The notes: generated by a model from the sequence alone, not told the origin. A stretch of 64,000 bases of DNA from Allomuricauda sp. (GCF_013911645.1 NZ_JACESV010000003.1:248001-312000), one strand, 5' to 3'. Shown: positions 15,622 to 25,346, numbered from the stretch's first letter. A program made the numbers and translations.

Positions 15622-16386
15622 GTGTCAAAAATATTTAAATACTTCCTTAATCTAATTCCCAGACCCTTACTTATCCGATTAAGCTATTGGGTACGCCCAT
15701 TGATTGCCTTTTCCCTAAAGGGAAGCTCATATACCGACCCGATTGACGGTAAATCATTCAGGAAATTTTTGCCTTATGGTTATGAGGCCCCGAGGGAAAA
15801 TGTACTCTCCCCTTCTACCCTTTCGTTGGAAAGACACCGATTACTGTGGCTATACCTGAAAAATGAAACGGATTTTTTCACCAAACCGCTTAAGTTGCTC
15901 CACTTTGCCCCCGAACAAGCCTTTTACAAACGCTTTAAAAAACTGGATAATTTGGATTACACCACCACTGACCTCAATTCGCCTTTGGCGGATGTAAAAG
16001 CGGATATCTGCAACCTACCCTTTCAAGATGATTCTTTTGATGTGATCCTATGCAACCACGTTTTGGAACATATTCCAGATCATACCAAGGCCATGCAAGA
16101 GCTCTATCGTATTATGAAACCCGGTGGATGGGGCATATTTCAAATTCCACAGGACTTAAATAGAGAGAAAACTTTTGAGGATGATTCCATTACCGATAAA
16201 AAAGAAAGAGCACGCATTTTTGGCCAGTACGATCATGTCCGGATATACGGACGAGATTATTTTGACAAGCTTCGCAGTATTGGGTTTGTAGTTGAAGAGG
16301 TGGATTACACCAAAAAACTCCCAAAGGAAATGGTTGAAAAATACAGATTGGCGAAAGGGGAAATTATTCCAGTGGTCAGGAAATGA
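15622..16386 (+). CDS. Class I SAM-dependent methyltransferase
   Basis: 254 residues. Methyltransf_11-type core: LLHFAPEQAFYKRF (motif I region, here FAPE rather than a glycine loop), VKADICNLPFQDDSFDVILCNHVLEHI and MKPGGWGIFQIP. The FAPE form is typical of a Bacteroidetes/cyanobacterial set with unknown substrates. The only in-frame start near the N-terminus is GTG 15622, inside a repeat motif (ATTCGTGTC); the next Met is deep in the protein. It meets the apbE stop tail to tail with no gap. Confidence 0.88.
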   Translation: MSKIFKYFLNLIPRPLLIRLSYWVRPLIAFSLKGSSYTDPIDGKSFRKFLPYGYEAPRENVLSPSTLSLERHRLLWLYLKNETDFFTKPLKLLHFAPEQAFYKRFKKLDNLDYTTTDLNSPLADVKADICNLPFQDDSFDVILCNHVLEHIPDHTKAMQELYRIMKPGGWGIFQIPQDLNREKTFEDDSITDKKERARIFGQYDHVRIYGRDYFDKLRSIGFVVEEVDYTKKLPKEMVEKYRLAKGEIIPVVRK

Positions 16387-17391
16387 TCAATTCTTGATCA
16401 AAGCCCCAAAACCCGGCGTAAAAAATTCCTGTGTCTCCCCATTTTCATCCAAATAGATGATATAGGCCTCCAACTCTTCATGATTTTCAAGAACTTGTTT
16501 GGAATCTTCCAAATCCATCGCCATAAAGGTAGTGGCAAACGCATCGGCAACAGCACAAGTTTTTGCCACAACACTTGTGGCCAGCACATTGGAATTTTTA
16601 GTATATCCTGTTTTTGGGTTGATGGTATGCACATACTTCTCCCCTGTTTCAGGGTCTACCCGAAACTTTCGGTAATTGCCAGATGAGGCCATCGCTACAT
16701 CTTTCAAGGAAACAATTTGTTTTAACTGACGACCAGTTCCTGCCTGTGGATCATCTATACCAACGGACCATTGTTTGCCCGAATCTAGGTTGGTTCCCTT
16801 GGCGAGGACCTCGCCTCCAACTTCAACCAAATAATTCTCAATACCCTTTTCATTGAGCATAGCTCCCAATCGATCAATGGCATAACCCTTGGCAACGGCA
16901 TTAAAATCAAAACGGATGGACGGATGGGCCTTTGTAATGGTATTATCCGCGTTCATCTTTACCTTTTCCCATCCTACGTAACCCAATAAGCTATCCACAC
17001 GCAAGCTATCGAGCTCTAATTGCTCACCCGGACCAAATCCCCATGCATTGGCCAAAACACCCACAGTGGGGTCAAAATAGCCGTTTGAAGCTTTGTAAAC
17101 CTTGCTTGAAACCTCAAATACCTCTTTGAACATATCATCCACAACAATAGTGGAGTCCCCCGCATTGATCTTGGAAATATCGGATGAGGGAATATAGGTG
17201 GACATAGATTGGTTCAGCACTTGAAAAACGGAATCTATCTCCTGCTGATAGTCCAATTCCTCATCAGCAATGTAAATAATGGAATAGGTGGTGCCCAGCG
17301 CATTGCCCCAATTCTGGTTTTTAACCTGTTCTTTAGGCGTACAGTTTAAAAAAAGCACGACCAATCCTAAAAACAATACTTTATACTTCAT
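16387..17391 (-). CDS. apbE: FAD:protein FMN transferase
   Basis: 334 residues with a lipobox (VVLFLNC), so it is a periplasmic lipoprotein. ApbE links FMN from FAD covalently to Thr in target flavoproteins. Visible signatures: ALGTTYSI, STYIPSSDISKIN, GYFDPTVG, IRFDFNAVAKGYAIDRL, VEVGGEV, MASSGNYRKF and HTINPKTGY. It is the last gene of the nqr operon (its ATG directly follows the stop of the small gene before it), and its targets are very likely NqrB and NqrC. Confidence 0.95.
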   Translation of the reverse strand: MKYKVLFLGLVVLFLNCTPKEQVKNQNWGNALGTTYSIIYIADEELDYQQEIDSVFQVLNQSMSTYIPSSDISKINAGDSTIVVDDMFKEVFEVSSKVYKASNGYFDPTVGVLANAWGFGPGEQLELDSLRVDSLLGYVGWEKVKMNADNTITKAHPSIRFDFNAVAKGYAIDRLGAMLNEKGIENYLVEVGGEVLAKGTNLDSGKQWSVGIDDPQAGTGRQLKQIVSLKDVAMASSGNYRKFRVDPETGEKYVHTINPKTGYTKNSNVLATSVVAKTCAVADAFATTFMAMDLEDSKQVLENHEELEAYIIYLDENGETQEFFTPGFGALIKN

Positions 17392-17751
17392 TTATATTTC
17401 AATTAAACCTTGATAGTCCACTACATATTCTTCATCCAAGTAAAGGGGTTCTGTCCTATCTGATGCATTAGAGAGTCCAACTCCAGCAAAATAGGTTCTG
17501 GCCTCGAATTTCTCAGCGTGATTCTTTACGGTAAGCATCAATTCTTCATCGTACTCCCTTGGGTTTAGGGGGAATTCCACATTCCTAACCACTATAAAAT
17601 GCAGTACTTTTTCTTTTAGGCATACATACTGTGGATTTTTTTTGAGCTTGCTGTTAATGGCCATAAATTCAAAACCATCGGCCTCCAGCTCACGCCCCAC
17701 AATGTTCATGGCCAAATTGTGCAGTTCCTGTTCTGTTAATTCTCTTCCCAT
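17392..17751 (-). CDS. Conserved small protein between nqrF and apbE
   Basis: 119 residues from ATG 17751; a TTG three codons upstream is less likely. It is acidic and soluble, with no signal peptide, membrane helix or named domain that I can see: MGRELTEQELHNLAMNIVG, then a beta-rich part with PQYVCLKEKVLHFIVVRN and an end YLDEEYVVDYQGLIEI. It lies between the nqr terminator hairpin and apbE, with its stop directly abutting the apbE start (TAAATG). Context suggests a role linked to NQR maturation, but the function is unknown. Confidence 0.8.
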   Translation of the reverse strand: MGRELTEQELHNLAMNIVGRELEADGFEFMAINSKLKKNPQYVCLKEKVLHFIVVRNVEFPLNPREYDEELMLTVKNHAEKFEARTYFAGVGLSNASDRTEPLYLDEEYVVDYQGLIEI

Positions 17752-17756
17752 AGCTA

Positions 17757-17786
17757 ACAAAAAAACCGATGCACGAGCATCGGTTT
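17757..17786 (-). terminator. Terminator at the end of nqrF
   Basis: On the minus strand AAACCGATGC-TCGT-GCATCGGTTT is followed by a T-run. The perfect 10-bp stem lies 53 bp after nqrF and before the small gene and apbE, so these two may receive only read-through or have their own promoter. Confidence 0.85.
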
Positions 17787-17838
17787 GGTTTTATTCATAC
17801 CTCTCGACAATGCTCGAGGTGATAATCAATTTTTAGTT

Positions 17839-19149
17839 CTATCCACCAAAGTCATCGAACCTGATATTCTCATCCGGAATACCAAAATCCTCTCCCATTT
17901 TCTGAACGGCTTTGTTCATCAAAGGTGGTCCACAGAAATATAGTTCTATATCCTCTGGCGTTTCATGATGGTTCAAATAGTTATCGATAACGCAGTTGTG
18001 AATAAACCCAACAAAACCATCACCTTCTTCATCATGGATGTCTTTCTTCACTTTCCAATTGTCCTCTTCCAGCGGTTCTGAAAGTGCCATGTAAAACTTA
18101 AAGTTAGGAAATTCTTTTTCCAATTGTTTGAAATGGTCAATGTAAAACAACTCTCTTTTAGAACGTCCTCCATACCAATAGGTCACTTTTCTATCGGTTT
18201 TCAAAGTTTTGAACAAGTGGTACAAGTGCGAACGCATTGGGGCCATTCCGGCACCACCTCCTACGTATAGCATTTCGGCATCGGATTCATTGATGAAGAA
18301 CTCACCAAATGGACCTGAAATGGTTACGGGGTCGCCTTTTTTCAAACTAAAAATATAAGAAGAGGCAATACCTGGGTTTACGTCCATCCATCCGTTTTTG
18401 GAACGATCCCATGGTGGGGTCGCGATACGGACATTCAACATAATTTCCCTTCCCTCTGCCGGATAAGAAGCCATGGAATATGCCCTTTCTTCGGTTTCGG
18501 GATTTTTCATGACCAATGGCCATAGGTTGAACTTATCCCACTCCGCTTGAAATTTGTCCGGAGTTTCGTGCTCTTCTGGGTGAGCTGTAATATCGATATC
18601 GGAATATTTTACTTCACATGGTGGAATTTCAATCTGGATGTATCCACCTGCTTTGTAGTTCATTTCCTCTGGAATCTCAACTACAAATTCCTTGATGAAA
18701 GAGGCCACGTTATAGTTACGCACTACTTTCGCATTCCACTTTTTAATACCGAACACCTCTTCGGGAATGGTAATTTCCATATCCTGCTTTACCTTAACCT
18801 GGCAGGCCAAACGAGCGCCTTCGCTCAACTCTTTTTTGGAAAAGTGTGGCGTCTCGGTAGGCAATGCTTCTCCCCCACCTGAAACTACGTGGCATTCGCA
18901 CTGAATACAGGTTCCACCACCACCACAAGCGGATGGCAAGAATATTTTTTGGTTACCCAGGGTAGACAACAGGGAGCCTCCCGAGCCTACTTCCAACTCT
19001 TTTTCACCATTAATGGTAATCGTTACAGGACCGGATGGGGATAGTTTCTCCTTAGTGAACAGCAATAGTGCCACTAAGACTAACAACAAAACAAGAAATG
19101 CTACTACGGTAATTAGAATAGTACCCCCGGTACTTGCGGCTAATATCAT
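17839..19149 (-). CDS. nqrF: Na+-translocating NADH:quinone reductase subunit F
   Basis: 436 residues. NADH oxidising entry subunit of Na+-NQR: an N-terminal membrane helix (about 8-31), a plant-type 2Fe-2S ferredoxin domain with Cys75, Cys81, Cys84 and Cys116 ([11 protein letters not shown] and LACQV), then an FAD domain (RAYSMASYP) and an NADH domain ([24 protein letters not shown]). It ends DDFGG as in other NqrF proteins. It is sixth in the operon, 3 bp after nqrE. Confidence 0.97.
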   Translation of the reverse strand: MILAASTGGTILITVVAFLVLLLVLVALLLFTKEKLSPSGPVTITINGEKELEVGSGGSLLSTLGNQKIFLPSACGGGGTCIQCECHVVSGGGEALPTETPHFSKKELSEGARLACQVKVKQDMEITIPEEVFGIKKWNAKVVRNYNVASFIKEFVVEIPEEMNYKAGGYIQIEIPPCEVKYSDIDITAHPEEHETPDKFQAEWDKFNLWPLVMKNPETEERAYSMASYPAEGREIMLNVRIATPPWDRSKNGWMDVNPGIASSYIFSLKKGDPVTISGPFGEFFINESDAEMLYVGGGAGMAPMRSHLYHLFKTLKTDRKVTYWYGGRSKRELFYIDHFKQLEKEFPNFKFYMALSEPLEEDNWKVKKDIHDEEGDGFVGFIHNCVIDNYLNHHETPEDIELYFCGPPLMNKAVQKMGEDFGIPDENIRFDDFGG

Positions 19150-19152
19150 CTT

Positions 19153-19902
19153 CTATCTGTTTATGGCTTCGTTATAAGAGACTGCTTCTTCCTTATCCTC
19201 AATCTCTTTTTTAATTTCTTTTTCTTCTTGGGTTTCTTGGGCCTCAACGGTTGTGCTTTGGGTTTCCTCTGGTGGTTCGTTGTCTCCTGTGAGCATACCT
19301 CCAAAGCTTTGGAAACCGATTCCCATTAAACCTGTGATAATAAAGGTGATTCCCAAACCTCGCAGTGGCGCGGGCACGTTGGAATATCTAATCTTTTCGC
19401 GAATGGCCGCAATGGTCAAAATTGCTAAGAACCATCCAATTCCTGAGCTTACCCCATAATTCAAGGCCAACCCAATATTTGGTATATCCCTTGTCTGCAT
19501 AAACAAGGACCCCCCCAAGATGGCACAGTTTACCGCAATCAAAGGCAAGAAAATACCCAAGGAGTTATACAGGGATGGCGAAAACTTCTCTACTACGATC
19601 TCCACCAACTGCACCATCGTGGCAATGGTTGCAATAAATAGAATAAAGGATAGGAAACTAAGGTCGTAATCGGCGTATTCAGGGCCCAACCAAACCAAGG
19701 CTCCATCTTGCAGCAAATATTTATCTAACAACCAGTTTAAGGGCACGGTAACGCCCAATACGAATATTACGGCAGCTCCCAATCCTACAGCTGTAGAAAC
19801 CTTTTTGGATACGGCCAAGTAGGAACACATTCCCAAAAAGACCGCAAACACCATATTGTCTACGAAGATTGATCTAAAAAATAGTTCTAAATGCTCTAAC
19901 AT
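19153..19902 (-). CDS. nqrE: Na+-NQR subunit E
   Basis: 249 residues, about 50 longer than the usual ~200. The first 200 residues are the expected six-helix membrane protein (LFFRSIFVDNMVFAVFLGMC, NCAILGGSLFMQ, REKIRYSNVP). The additional C-terminal tail (from about 205) is very rich in Glu, Lys, Thr and Gln and should be soluble. The role of the tail is unknown. It lies 11 bp after nqrD and 3 bp before nqrF. Confidence 0.96.
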   Translation of the reverse strand: MLEHLELFFRSIFVDNMVFAVFLGMCSYLAVSKKVSTAVGLGAAVIFVLGVTVPLNWLLDKYLLQDGALVWLGPEYADYDLSFLSFILFIATIATMVQLVEIVVEKFSPSLYNSLGIFLPLIAVNCAILGGSLFMQTRDIPNIGLALNYGVSSGIGWFLAILTIAAIREKIRYSNVPAPLRGLGITFIITGLMGIGFQSFGGMLTGDNEPPEETQSTTVEAQETQEEKEIKKEIEDKEEAVSYNEAINR

Positions 19903-19913
19903 GCTTCCTTAGT

Positions 19914-20561
19914 TTATGCTTCTTCAATTAATGCCCTATTTCTGGAGCGTTGCACCCAAATAATGATTCCCACAACAATCAATGCTGCCGGGGGTATGAT
20001 CATAAATCCATTGTTTTCGTAACCGATGGAGTACAATCCAGTTTTTGCGATGGGGTCTCCCAATACTTTTATACCGAACAGGGTTCCCGATCCCAATAGT
20101 TCCCTAAAGAAACCTACTATGACCAGAATTACTCCATATCCTAGAGCGTTCCCTATTCCATCAAGAAATGCTCTACGGGGCCCGTTTCCTAGGGCAAAAG
20201 CCTCAAAACGTCCCATAATGATACAGTTGGTGATAATAAGTCCAATAAATACCGATAGGGTTTTACTTAGGTCGTAGGCAAAAGCCTTTAATACTTGATC
20301 CACAATAATAACCAAGGCGGCAACAACGACCAACTGCACAATGATCCTAATTTTTGATGGAATAATATTTCGTATGAGCGAAATTACCACATTACCTACT
20401 CCCATTACAAACAATACGGATATTGCCATTACCACCGAAGCTTTTAGCTCCGCAGTAATTGCCAAGGCGGAACAGATACCCAACACCTGAATAGTGATAG
20501 GGTTGTTGTCCGCTAACGGGTCTTTTATCAGATTTGCATCTTTTTTTGATAGTAGCGCCAT
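19914..20561 (-). CDS. nqrD: Na+-NQR subunit D
   Basis: 215 residues with six predicted membrane helices. Family features: LADNNPITIQVLGICSALA near the N-terminus, NVVISLIRNIIPSKIRIIVQ, and FIGLIITNCIIMGR with the conserved Cys that helps bind the iron centre shared with NqrE. Length is normal. A single base separates it from nqrC. Confidence 0.96.
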   Translation of the reverse strand: MALLSKKDANLIKDPLADNNPITIQVLGICSALAITAELKASVVMAISVLFVMGVGNVVISLIRNIIPSKIRIIVQLVVVAALVIIVDQVLKAFAYDLSKTLSVFIGLIITNCIIMGRFEAFALGNGPRRAFLDGIGNALGYGVILVIVGFFRELLGSGTLFGIKVLGDPIAKTGLYSIGYENNGFMIIPPAALIVVGIIIWVQRSRNRALIEEA

Positions 20562-20562
20562 A

Positions 20563-21312
20563 TTAATTGGATCTAATAGTTTGTAAATAGGGTTTGTAAA
20601 GCTTCAGGCTCTCTTTGATCATTGCGGTTACTCCATTACCAGTAATGGTAGCACCGGCCAAAGCATCTACTGCGTTATCTTCTTTATCGTTGTTCAAAGG
20701 ATCGTTGTTCCCTTTTGCTACATTAACACCTGCATAGGTATTGCCGTCCATAACGGATTCTCCCTTGAAGTCGTCCATAAAAAAGCGTTGGTTAATATTG
20801 GAACCCAGTCCAGGGGTTTCTCCCTTATGATCAAAAAAGACGCCTTTTATTTCCATGTTCTCATCCAAGGAAATATATCCCCAAATGGCATCCCAAAGTC
20901 CTTTACCGTACATGGGGATGATATAGAATTTTTCCCCGTCCTTTTCACCGATCAACAAAGGAAGTTCCGCCTTCTCTCCATTCTTTGCTTTTGCTATTTC
21001 TTTCTGTACATCGATTAGGTAGGCATTCTCTTTTTCCACTGCTTCGGAACCTTCCAATACCAATTGGGAAGTTATGAATTTGGAAAATTGCTCTTCAACT
21101 GTAGTTGTTGGCACAAAGGAAACATCTCCATCTCCCTCATTTTGATTAACTCCCATGGCATATAGGATGTTTTGTTGCTTTTCGAAGCGCTCGTTCTCAT
21201 CAATCCTTGGTTTAAGGCCAGATGCAACAAAAGCCAGTAGCGATCCCACAACAATAACCATTAAGACTGCAAAGATTACAGTGTAGCTATTTTTTTCTGT
21301 ATTGATTGCCAT
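20563..21312 (-). CDS. nqrC: Na+-NQR subunit C (covalent FMN)
   Basis: 249 residues: one N-terminal membrane helix and a periplasmic FMN-binding domain. The flavin attachment site is DALAGATITGNG near residue 215-225; the acceptor is the Thr of GAT. The family usually has Ser or Thr before the Gly and here it is Ala, which still fits the DxxxGAT pattern. The substrate enzyme apbE is in the same gene cluster. It lies 2 bp after nqrB. Confidence 0.96.
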   Translation of the reverse strand: MAINTEKNSYTVIFAVLMVIVVGSLLAFVASGLKPRIDENERFEKQQNILYAMGVNQNEGDGDVSFVPTTTVEEQFSKFITSQLVLEGSEAVEKENAYLIDVQKEIAKAKNGEKAELPLLIGEKDGEKFYIIPMYGKGLWDAIWGYISLDENMEIKGVFFDHKGETPGLGSNINQRFFMDDFKGESVMDGNTYAGVNVAKGNNDPLNNDKEDNAVDALAGATITGNGVTAMIKESLKLYKPYLQTIRSN

Positions 21313-21314
21313 AA

Positions 21315-22565
21315 TTAAGCGGTTTCCGTTTTTAATGAATCAACCTCATCCGATGCCTTTGGATATATGGTTGCTGTCTTAAATCGTTTCAATCTCTTTT
21401 TAATGTTGCCCCTTACCACGTAGTGGTCAATGGTAGGTGCGAATACGTTCATCAACAAGATGGCCAAGAATACACCTTCTGGGTATCCTGGGTTGAACAC
21501 CCGGATCATTACGGACAGGAATCCGATAAAGAATCCGTAGTACCATTTTCCTTTATTGGTCTGAGCGCCCGTAACGGGGTCGGTTGCCATAAATACAATA
21601 CCAAAGGCCAAACCTCCTACCAACAAATGTTGCCAGTAAGGGAAACTCATCAAGGCATAGAATTTACTGTACTCGGGCAACCAACCGGCATCTACAATGC
21701 CATTGAATATAAGTCCCATGGCCAATGAGCCCAACACAGCACTCAACATGATGCGCCATGAGGCTATTTTGGAGAAAACCAAGAAAAGACCACCCAATAT
21801 AATCAACAGGGTCGATGTTTCCCCAACGGAGCCAGGGATAAATCCGTAGAACATATCGGCCAGTGAATAACTATAGTCCGACCCTTGGGCCAATGAGCCA
21901 AGGATGGTTTCTCCTGAAATGGCATCTGCGGTTCCAGCTCTTTCCACAGCTTCGTGGACCCATACTTTATCCCCACTCATCCAAGTTGGATAGGCGAAGA
22001 ACAAGAATGCACGAATCGTCAGTGCAGGGTTCAATATATTCATTCCGGTACCACCGAAAACTTCTTTACCGATAACGACACCAAAGGCTACGGCGATGGT
22101 CAACATCCAAAGTGGAGTATCAACAGGTACGATCAATGGAACCAACATACCTGTTACCAAATATCCTTCTTCCACTTCATGGCCCTTGATTACAGCGAAC
22201 AAGAATTCAATGGCCAAACCAACGCCATAAGACACAATTACCAAAGGTAATATGGTAGTGATCCCTACCAAAAAGTTATCCCATGTCAAAAAATGGTCAA
22301 AAAGAGAGAAACTCTCAGGAAAACCATTGATAGCGGAATAATGTTGATACCCTGCATTGAACATTCCAAACAGCAAACAAGGCACCAAGGCCATGATCAC
22401 CGTATTCATGGTACGTTTTAAATCATCCGCAGCTCGAACATGCGACCCAGAATGGGTTGTTTCGTTCGGTGTATAAAGAAAAGTATGCAGTGCATTAAAG
22501 GCAGGGGCCATTTTTTTGCCCTGATACTTAAGTTTTAACTGATGTAATTTTTCTTTCATGCCCAT
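21315..22565 (-). CDS. nqrB: Na+-NQR subunit B (covalent FMN, Na+ channel)
   Basis: About 416 residues from ATG 22565 (MGMKEKLHQLK), one base after the nqrA stop; a TTG upstream and an ATG at 22559 are alternatives. It is polytopic with about ten helices. The covalent FMN site is SGETILG, with the acceptor Thr near residue 220, aligning with SGAT in Vibrio. FGGTGMNILNPALTIRAFLFFAYP and TDPVTGAQTNKGKWYYG are family hallmarks. This subunit carries the Na+ path across the membrane. Confidence 0.96.
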   Translation of the reverse strand: MGMKEKLHQLKLKYQGKKMAPAFNALHTFLYTPNETTHSGSHVRAADDLKRTMNTVIMALVPCLLFGMFNAGYQHYSAINGFPESFSLFDHFLTWDNFLVGITTILPLVIVSYGVGLAIEFLFAVIKGHEVEEGYLVTGMLVPLIVPVDTPLWMLTIAVAFGVVIGKEVFGGTGMNILNPALTIRAFLFFAYPTWMSGDKVWVHEAVERAGTADAISGETILGSLAQGSDYSYSLADMFYGFIPGSVGETSTLLIILGGLFLVFSKIASWRIMLSAVLGSLAMGLIFNGIVDAGWLPEYSKFYALMSFPYWQHLLVGGLAFGIVFMATDPVTGAQTNKGKWYYGFFIGFLSVMIRVFNPGYPEGVFLAILLMNVFAPTIDHYVVRGNIKKRLKRFKTATIYPKASDEVDSLKTETA

Positions 22566-22566
22566 A

Positions 22567-23919
22567 TTATCCAAGTTCTTTTTGCAACAAATCCAATCCT
22601 TCCCTGATTATTTGTTGGTGCGGTTGTTTTGATATGCATATGAATTCTGTCAAGGAGAAATCCTCGGGAGCCACTTCGTAGAGTCCCAATTGCTCCATTT
22701 CATCCAAATCTTTTACCATACAGGCCTTCAAAAGTTGAAGTGGGTATATGTCCAGAGGAAAAACCTCTTCGTACCTACCTGTTACCACAAAAGCCCTGTG
22801 CTCTCCATTGGTATTGGTATCCAAATCGTATTTCTTGTTGGGCTGCAGCCAAGAAAAGGTCAATGCCCTTGTAGACGAAATTTTATTGAATACTGGTTTG
22901 TTCCACCCAAAAAATTCATAATCGTCCCCTTCTGGAATGGCAGTAACCGTATTATTGTAAAAGCCAAGATGTCCCTCGGTATTGGTTTTAGTACCTGTAA
23001 GCACATCCCCGTTTATCAACCTAAACCTATCTTCCTTTACACCACTTGCGTATAAAAAAGTAGAAATTTCAGCTCCAATTTTGGTCTTATAGTACTTTGG
23101 CTCCTTAATAACAGAACCAGCCAATGCCACAATGCGCTCCGCATTGAACTTACCGGTCAACAATAGCTCACCCAACATTACAAGGTCCTGTGGAGACAAT
23201 GTCCAGACCACTTCACCTTTGTTTACAGGGTCAATCTTATTGATTTGTGTGCCCACCAAGCCTGCTGGATGGGGGCCGGAAACCTTGTGCAGTTCTATTC
23301 CCTTAATATCATTGAAGGGCGACCTGTTCGATTTCCCGATAGATACATGGATTTTACCCGGTGTAAGCTTGCTAAGACCCATTATCGCCGCTTGAATCTC
23401 CTGTTCTTTATCCTTTAGGACAAAGTCAGGGTCTGCTGCCAATGGTGCCGTAGCGTATGCCGAAACAAATATCGCTTTCGGCGTTGCGCTTGGGTCGGCA
23501 ATTACATCATAAGGTCTTTGTTTTATAAACGGCCATCCTCCACACTGTAAAAGATAGGATTTAATGGCCTCACCATTTGCCGTATCCAAATCTGGCACCT
23601 TATTTATAACGTAATTTTGTTCTTTGTCAGCAAGGATCTTTAATGTTAAGATTCTTCTTCTTGCCCCCCTAACAATTTCCACAAGCTCTCCGCTTACCGG
23701 GGAAACAAAGTGCATGTCTTCGTTGTTCTTGTTATAAAAGAGGGGTTCGCCCGCTTTTATCTCTTCCCCTTGTTTTATCAACATTTTTGGAGTGATTCCG
23801 TGGAAATCATCTAGGTTTAGGGCGTATACGTTACTGGTAACAGCTTTGGAAATAGTCTGCTCTGCCGCCCCGACGAGGTTGATATTCAACCCCTTTCTAA
23901 TCCGGATGTCTTTAGACAT
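22567..23919 (-). CDS. nqrA: Na+-NQR subunit A
   Basis: 450 residues; soluble subunit on the cytoplasmic side of the pump. N-terminal KGLNINLVGAAEQ, then an RnfC-like barrel region (GEEIKAGEPLFYNKN, FVSPVSGELVEIVRGARR), PADPDFV and the GPHPAGLVGTQINKIDPV signature of NqrA. First gene of the operon nqrABCDEF; a -7 box lies 34 bp upstream of the ATG. Confidence 0.96.
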   Translation of the reverse strand: MSKDIRIRKGLNINLVGAAEQTISKAVTSNVYALNLDDFHGITPKMLIKQGEEIKAGEPLFYNKNNEDMHFVSPVSGELVEIVRGARRRILTLKILADKEQNYVINKVPDLDTANGEAIKSYLLQCGGWPFIKQRPYDVIADPSATPKAIFVSAYATAPLAADPDFVLKDKEQEIQAAIMGLSKLTPGKIHVSIGKSNRSPFNDIKGIELHKVSGPHPAGLVGTQINKIDPVNKGEVVWTLSPQDLVMLGELLLTGKFNAERIVALAGSVIKEPKYYKTKIGAEISTFLYASGVKEDRFRLINGDVLTGTKTNTEGHLGFYNNTVTAIPEGDDYEFFGWNKPVFNKISSTRALTFSWLQPNKKYDLDTNTNGEHRAFVVTGRYEEVFPLDIYPLQLLKACMVKDLDEMEQLGLYEVAPEDFSLTEFICISKQPHQQIIREGLDLLQKELG

Positions 23920-23953
23920 ATTGTTGTAGACCTTTTGTTATCAAAATCGGACG

Positions 23954-23961
23954 CAAATTTA
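23954..23961 (-). promoter_or_regulatory. TAnnTTTG -7 box of the nqr operon
   Basis: On the minus strand TAAATTTG, 34 bp before the nqrA ATG. No TTG is seen at 17-23 bp upstream, so the -33 element is weak or absent. Confidence 0.5.
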
Positions 23962-24061
23962 GCACTAAAAGGATTGTTTTCATAATAATTAACCATAAAA
24001 TTGGGTTTATGCCGAGCTTAATTCCCCAGGCATACTTTTTGTTTACCTTTACCCTAAAAAT

Positions 24062-25315
24062 ATGCCCTTGATGCGTTTTACCTTTATATTGACTCTTTTA
24101 GGTTTGGCGGCCACTCCGGCTTTTGGACAAGTAATGGTTGAAGTAAATCCACCGGAAAACATAAAATCAGTGGTTTTTAAAGGTCCTACCGAAGATCAAT
24201 TTCCTGTGATACAACTCGGAGAATCAATGACTTTGGAGTTTGATGACCTCACTGCCAACGAACAAGATTATTATTACAAGATTGTACATTGTGATTACGA
24301 TTGGACCCCTTCCCAATTACTAAAATCACAATACCTATCCGGGGCGGACAACCAACGAATTATTGACTACGAAAACAGCTATACCACCCTACAGCCCTAT
24401 TCCAATTACCGGCTCACTATCCCCAACAACAATGTTAAATTAACCGTGAGTGGCAATTTTGTTCTGGAAATCTATAACAGTTATGGTGATCTTCAATTCT
24501 CCAGAAGGTTTGTGGTATATCGGGATGCCGTTTCCGTTGCAGGTACTGTAAAAAGATCTCGGGATTTTAACTTCATCAATACAAAGCAGGTGGTACAGTT
24601 TACTATCAACACAGCTTCTTTTAACGTGGTCAACCCAAAAAAGGAGGTAAAAGTAGCCATTATACAAAACCATCATTGGCCCACGGCATTATACAACATT
24701 AAACCCCAATTCACCATTGGTACGGAGCTGGTTTACAAATACAACGAGGAAACCAGTTTTTTTGGCGGCAACGAATACCTAAACTTCGACACCAAAGACC
24801 TTCGCTCCCCCAGCTTTGCCATATCCAATATTGAAATGAGGGATGTGTACCACCATTATTTGTTCACCAACGAATACCGGTACGACAAAGAATACACCTA
24901 CTTTCCAGATATTAATGGCGATTTTGTGGTTAGGACGCTTCAAGGAGAAGATGTTTCCAGAGAGGCCGAATACTCCAAGGTCCATTTTAGCCTGCCCTAT
25001 ACCAACCAAATAGGGCTCGATAATGTTTATGTGATCGGAAAGTTCAACAATTATGCACTGGGCGATGAGAACAGAATGACATTCAACGAATCCACTGGAA
25101 AATTTGAAGCTACTTTAATGATGAAACAGGGCTTTTACAACTATAAGTATGTTGTGCAAAGGGAAGATGGTACCATTGAACCCAACCTGGTGAGTGGCAA
25201 CTTCCACTTTACGGAGAACAACTACCTGATCTTGGTTTATTACAGAGATTTTGGGGACATGCACGATAGTATAATAGGTATAGGCTCCGTAAACTCAAGG
25301 AATATCAGTAATTAA
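24062..25315 (+). CDS. Type IX secretion system plug protein (DUF5103)
   Basis: 417 residues with a signal peptide (cleavage near AFGQ). Domain order: an N-terminal DUF5103 region (VVFKGPTEDQFPVIQLGESMTLEFDDL, HCDYDWTPSQLLKSQYLSG) and a C-terminal immunoglobulin/CBM48-like domain (YVIGKFNNYALGDENRMTFN). In Flavobacterium this periplasmic protein closes the SprA translocon pore when no substrate is inside. It is consistent with the T9SS-sorted protein at 8435 and porT at 36716. It is divergent from nqrA. ATG 24071 is a possible alternative start. Confidence 0.9.
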   Translation: MPLMRFTFILTLLGLAATPAFGQVMVEVNPPENIKSVVFKGPTEDQFPVIQLGESMTLEFDDLTANEQDYYYKIVHCDYDWTPSQLLKSQYLSGADNQRIIDYENSYTTLQPYSNYRLTIPNNNVKLTVSGNFVLEIYNSYGDLQFSRRFVVYRDAVSVAGTVKRSRDFNFINTKQVVQFTINTASFNVVNPKKEVKVAIIQNHHWPTALYNIKPQFTIGTELVYKYNEETSFFGGNEYLNFDTKDLRSPSFAISNIEMRDVYHHYLFTNEYRYDKEYTYFPDINGDFVVRTLQGEDVSREAEYSKVHFSLPYTNQIGLDNVYVIGKFNNYALGDENRMTFNESTGKFEATLMMKQGFYNYKYVVQREDGTIEPNLVSGNFHFTENNYLILVYYRDFGDMHDSIIGIGSVNSRNISN

Positions 25316-25346
25316 TTATCTTTAGCCCTAAATCCTTAAAAAAGGT

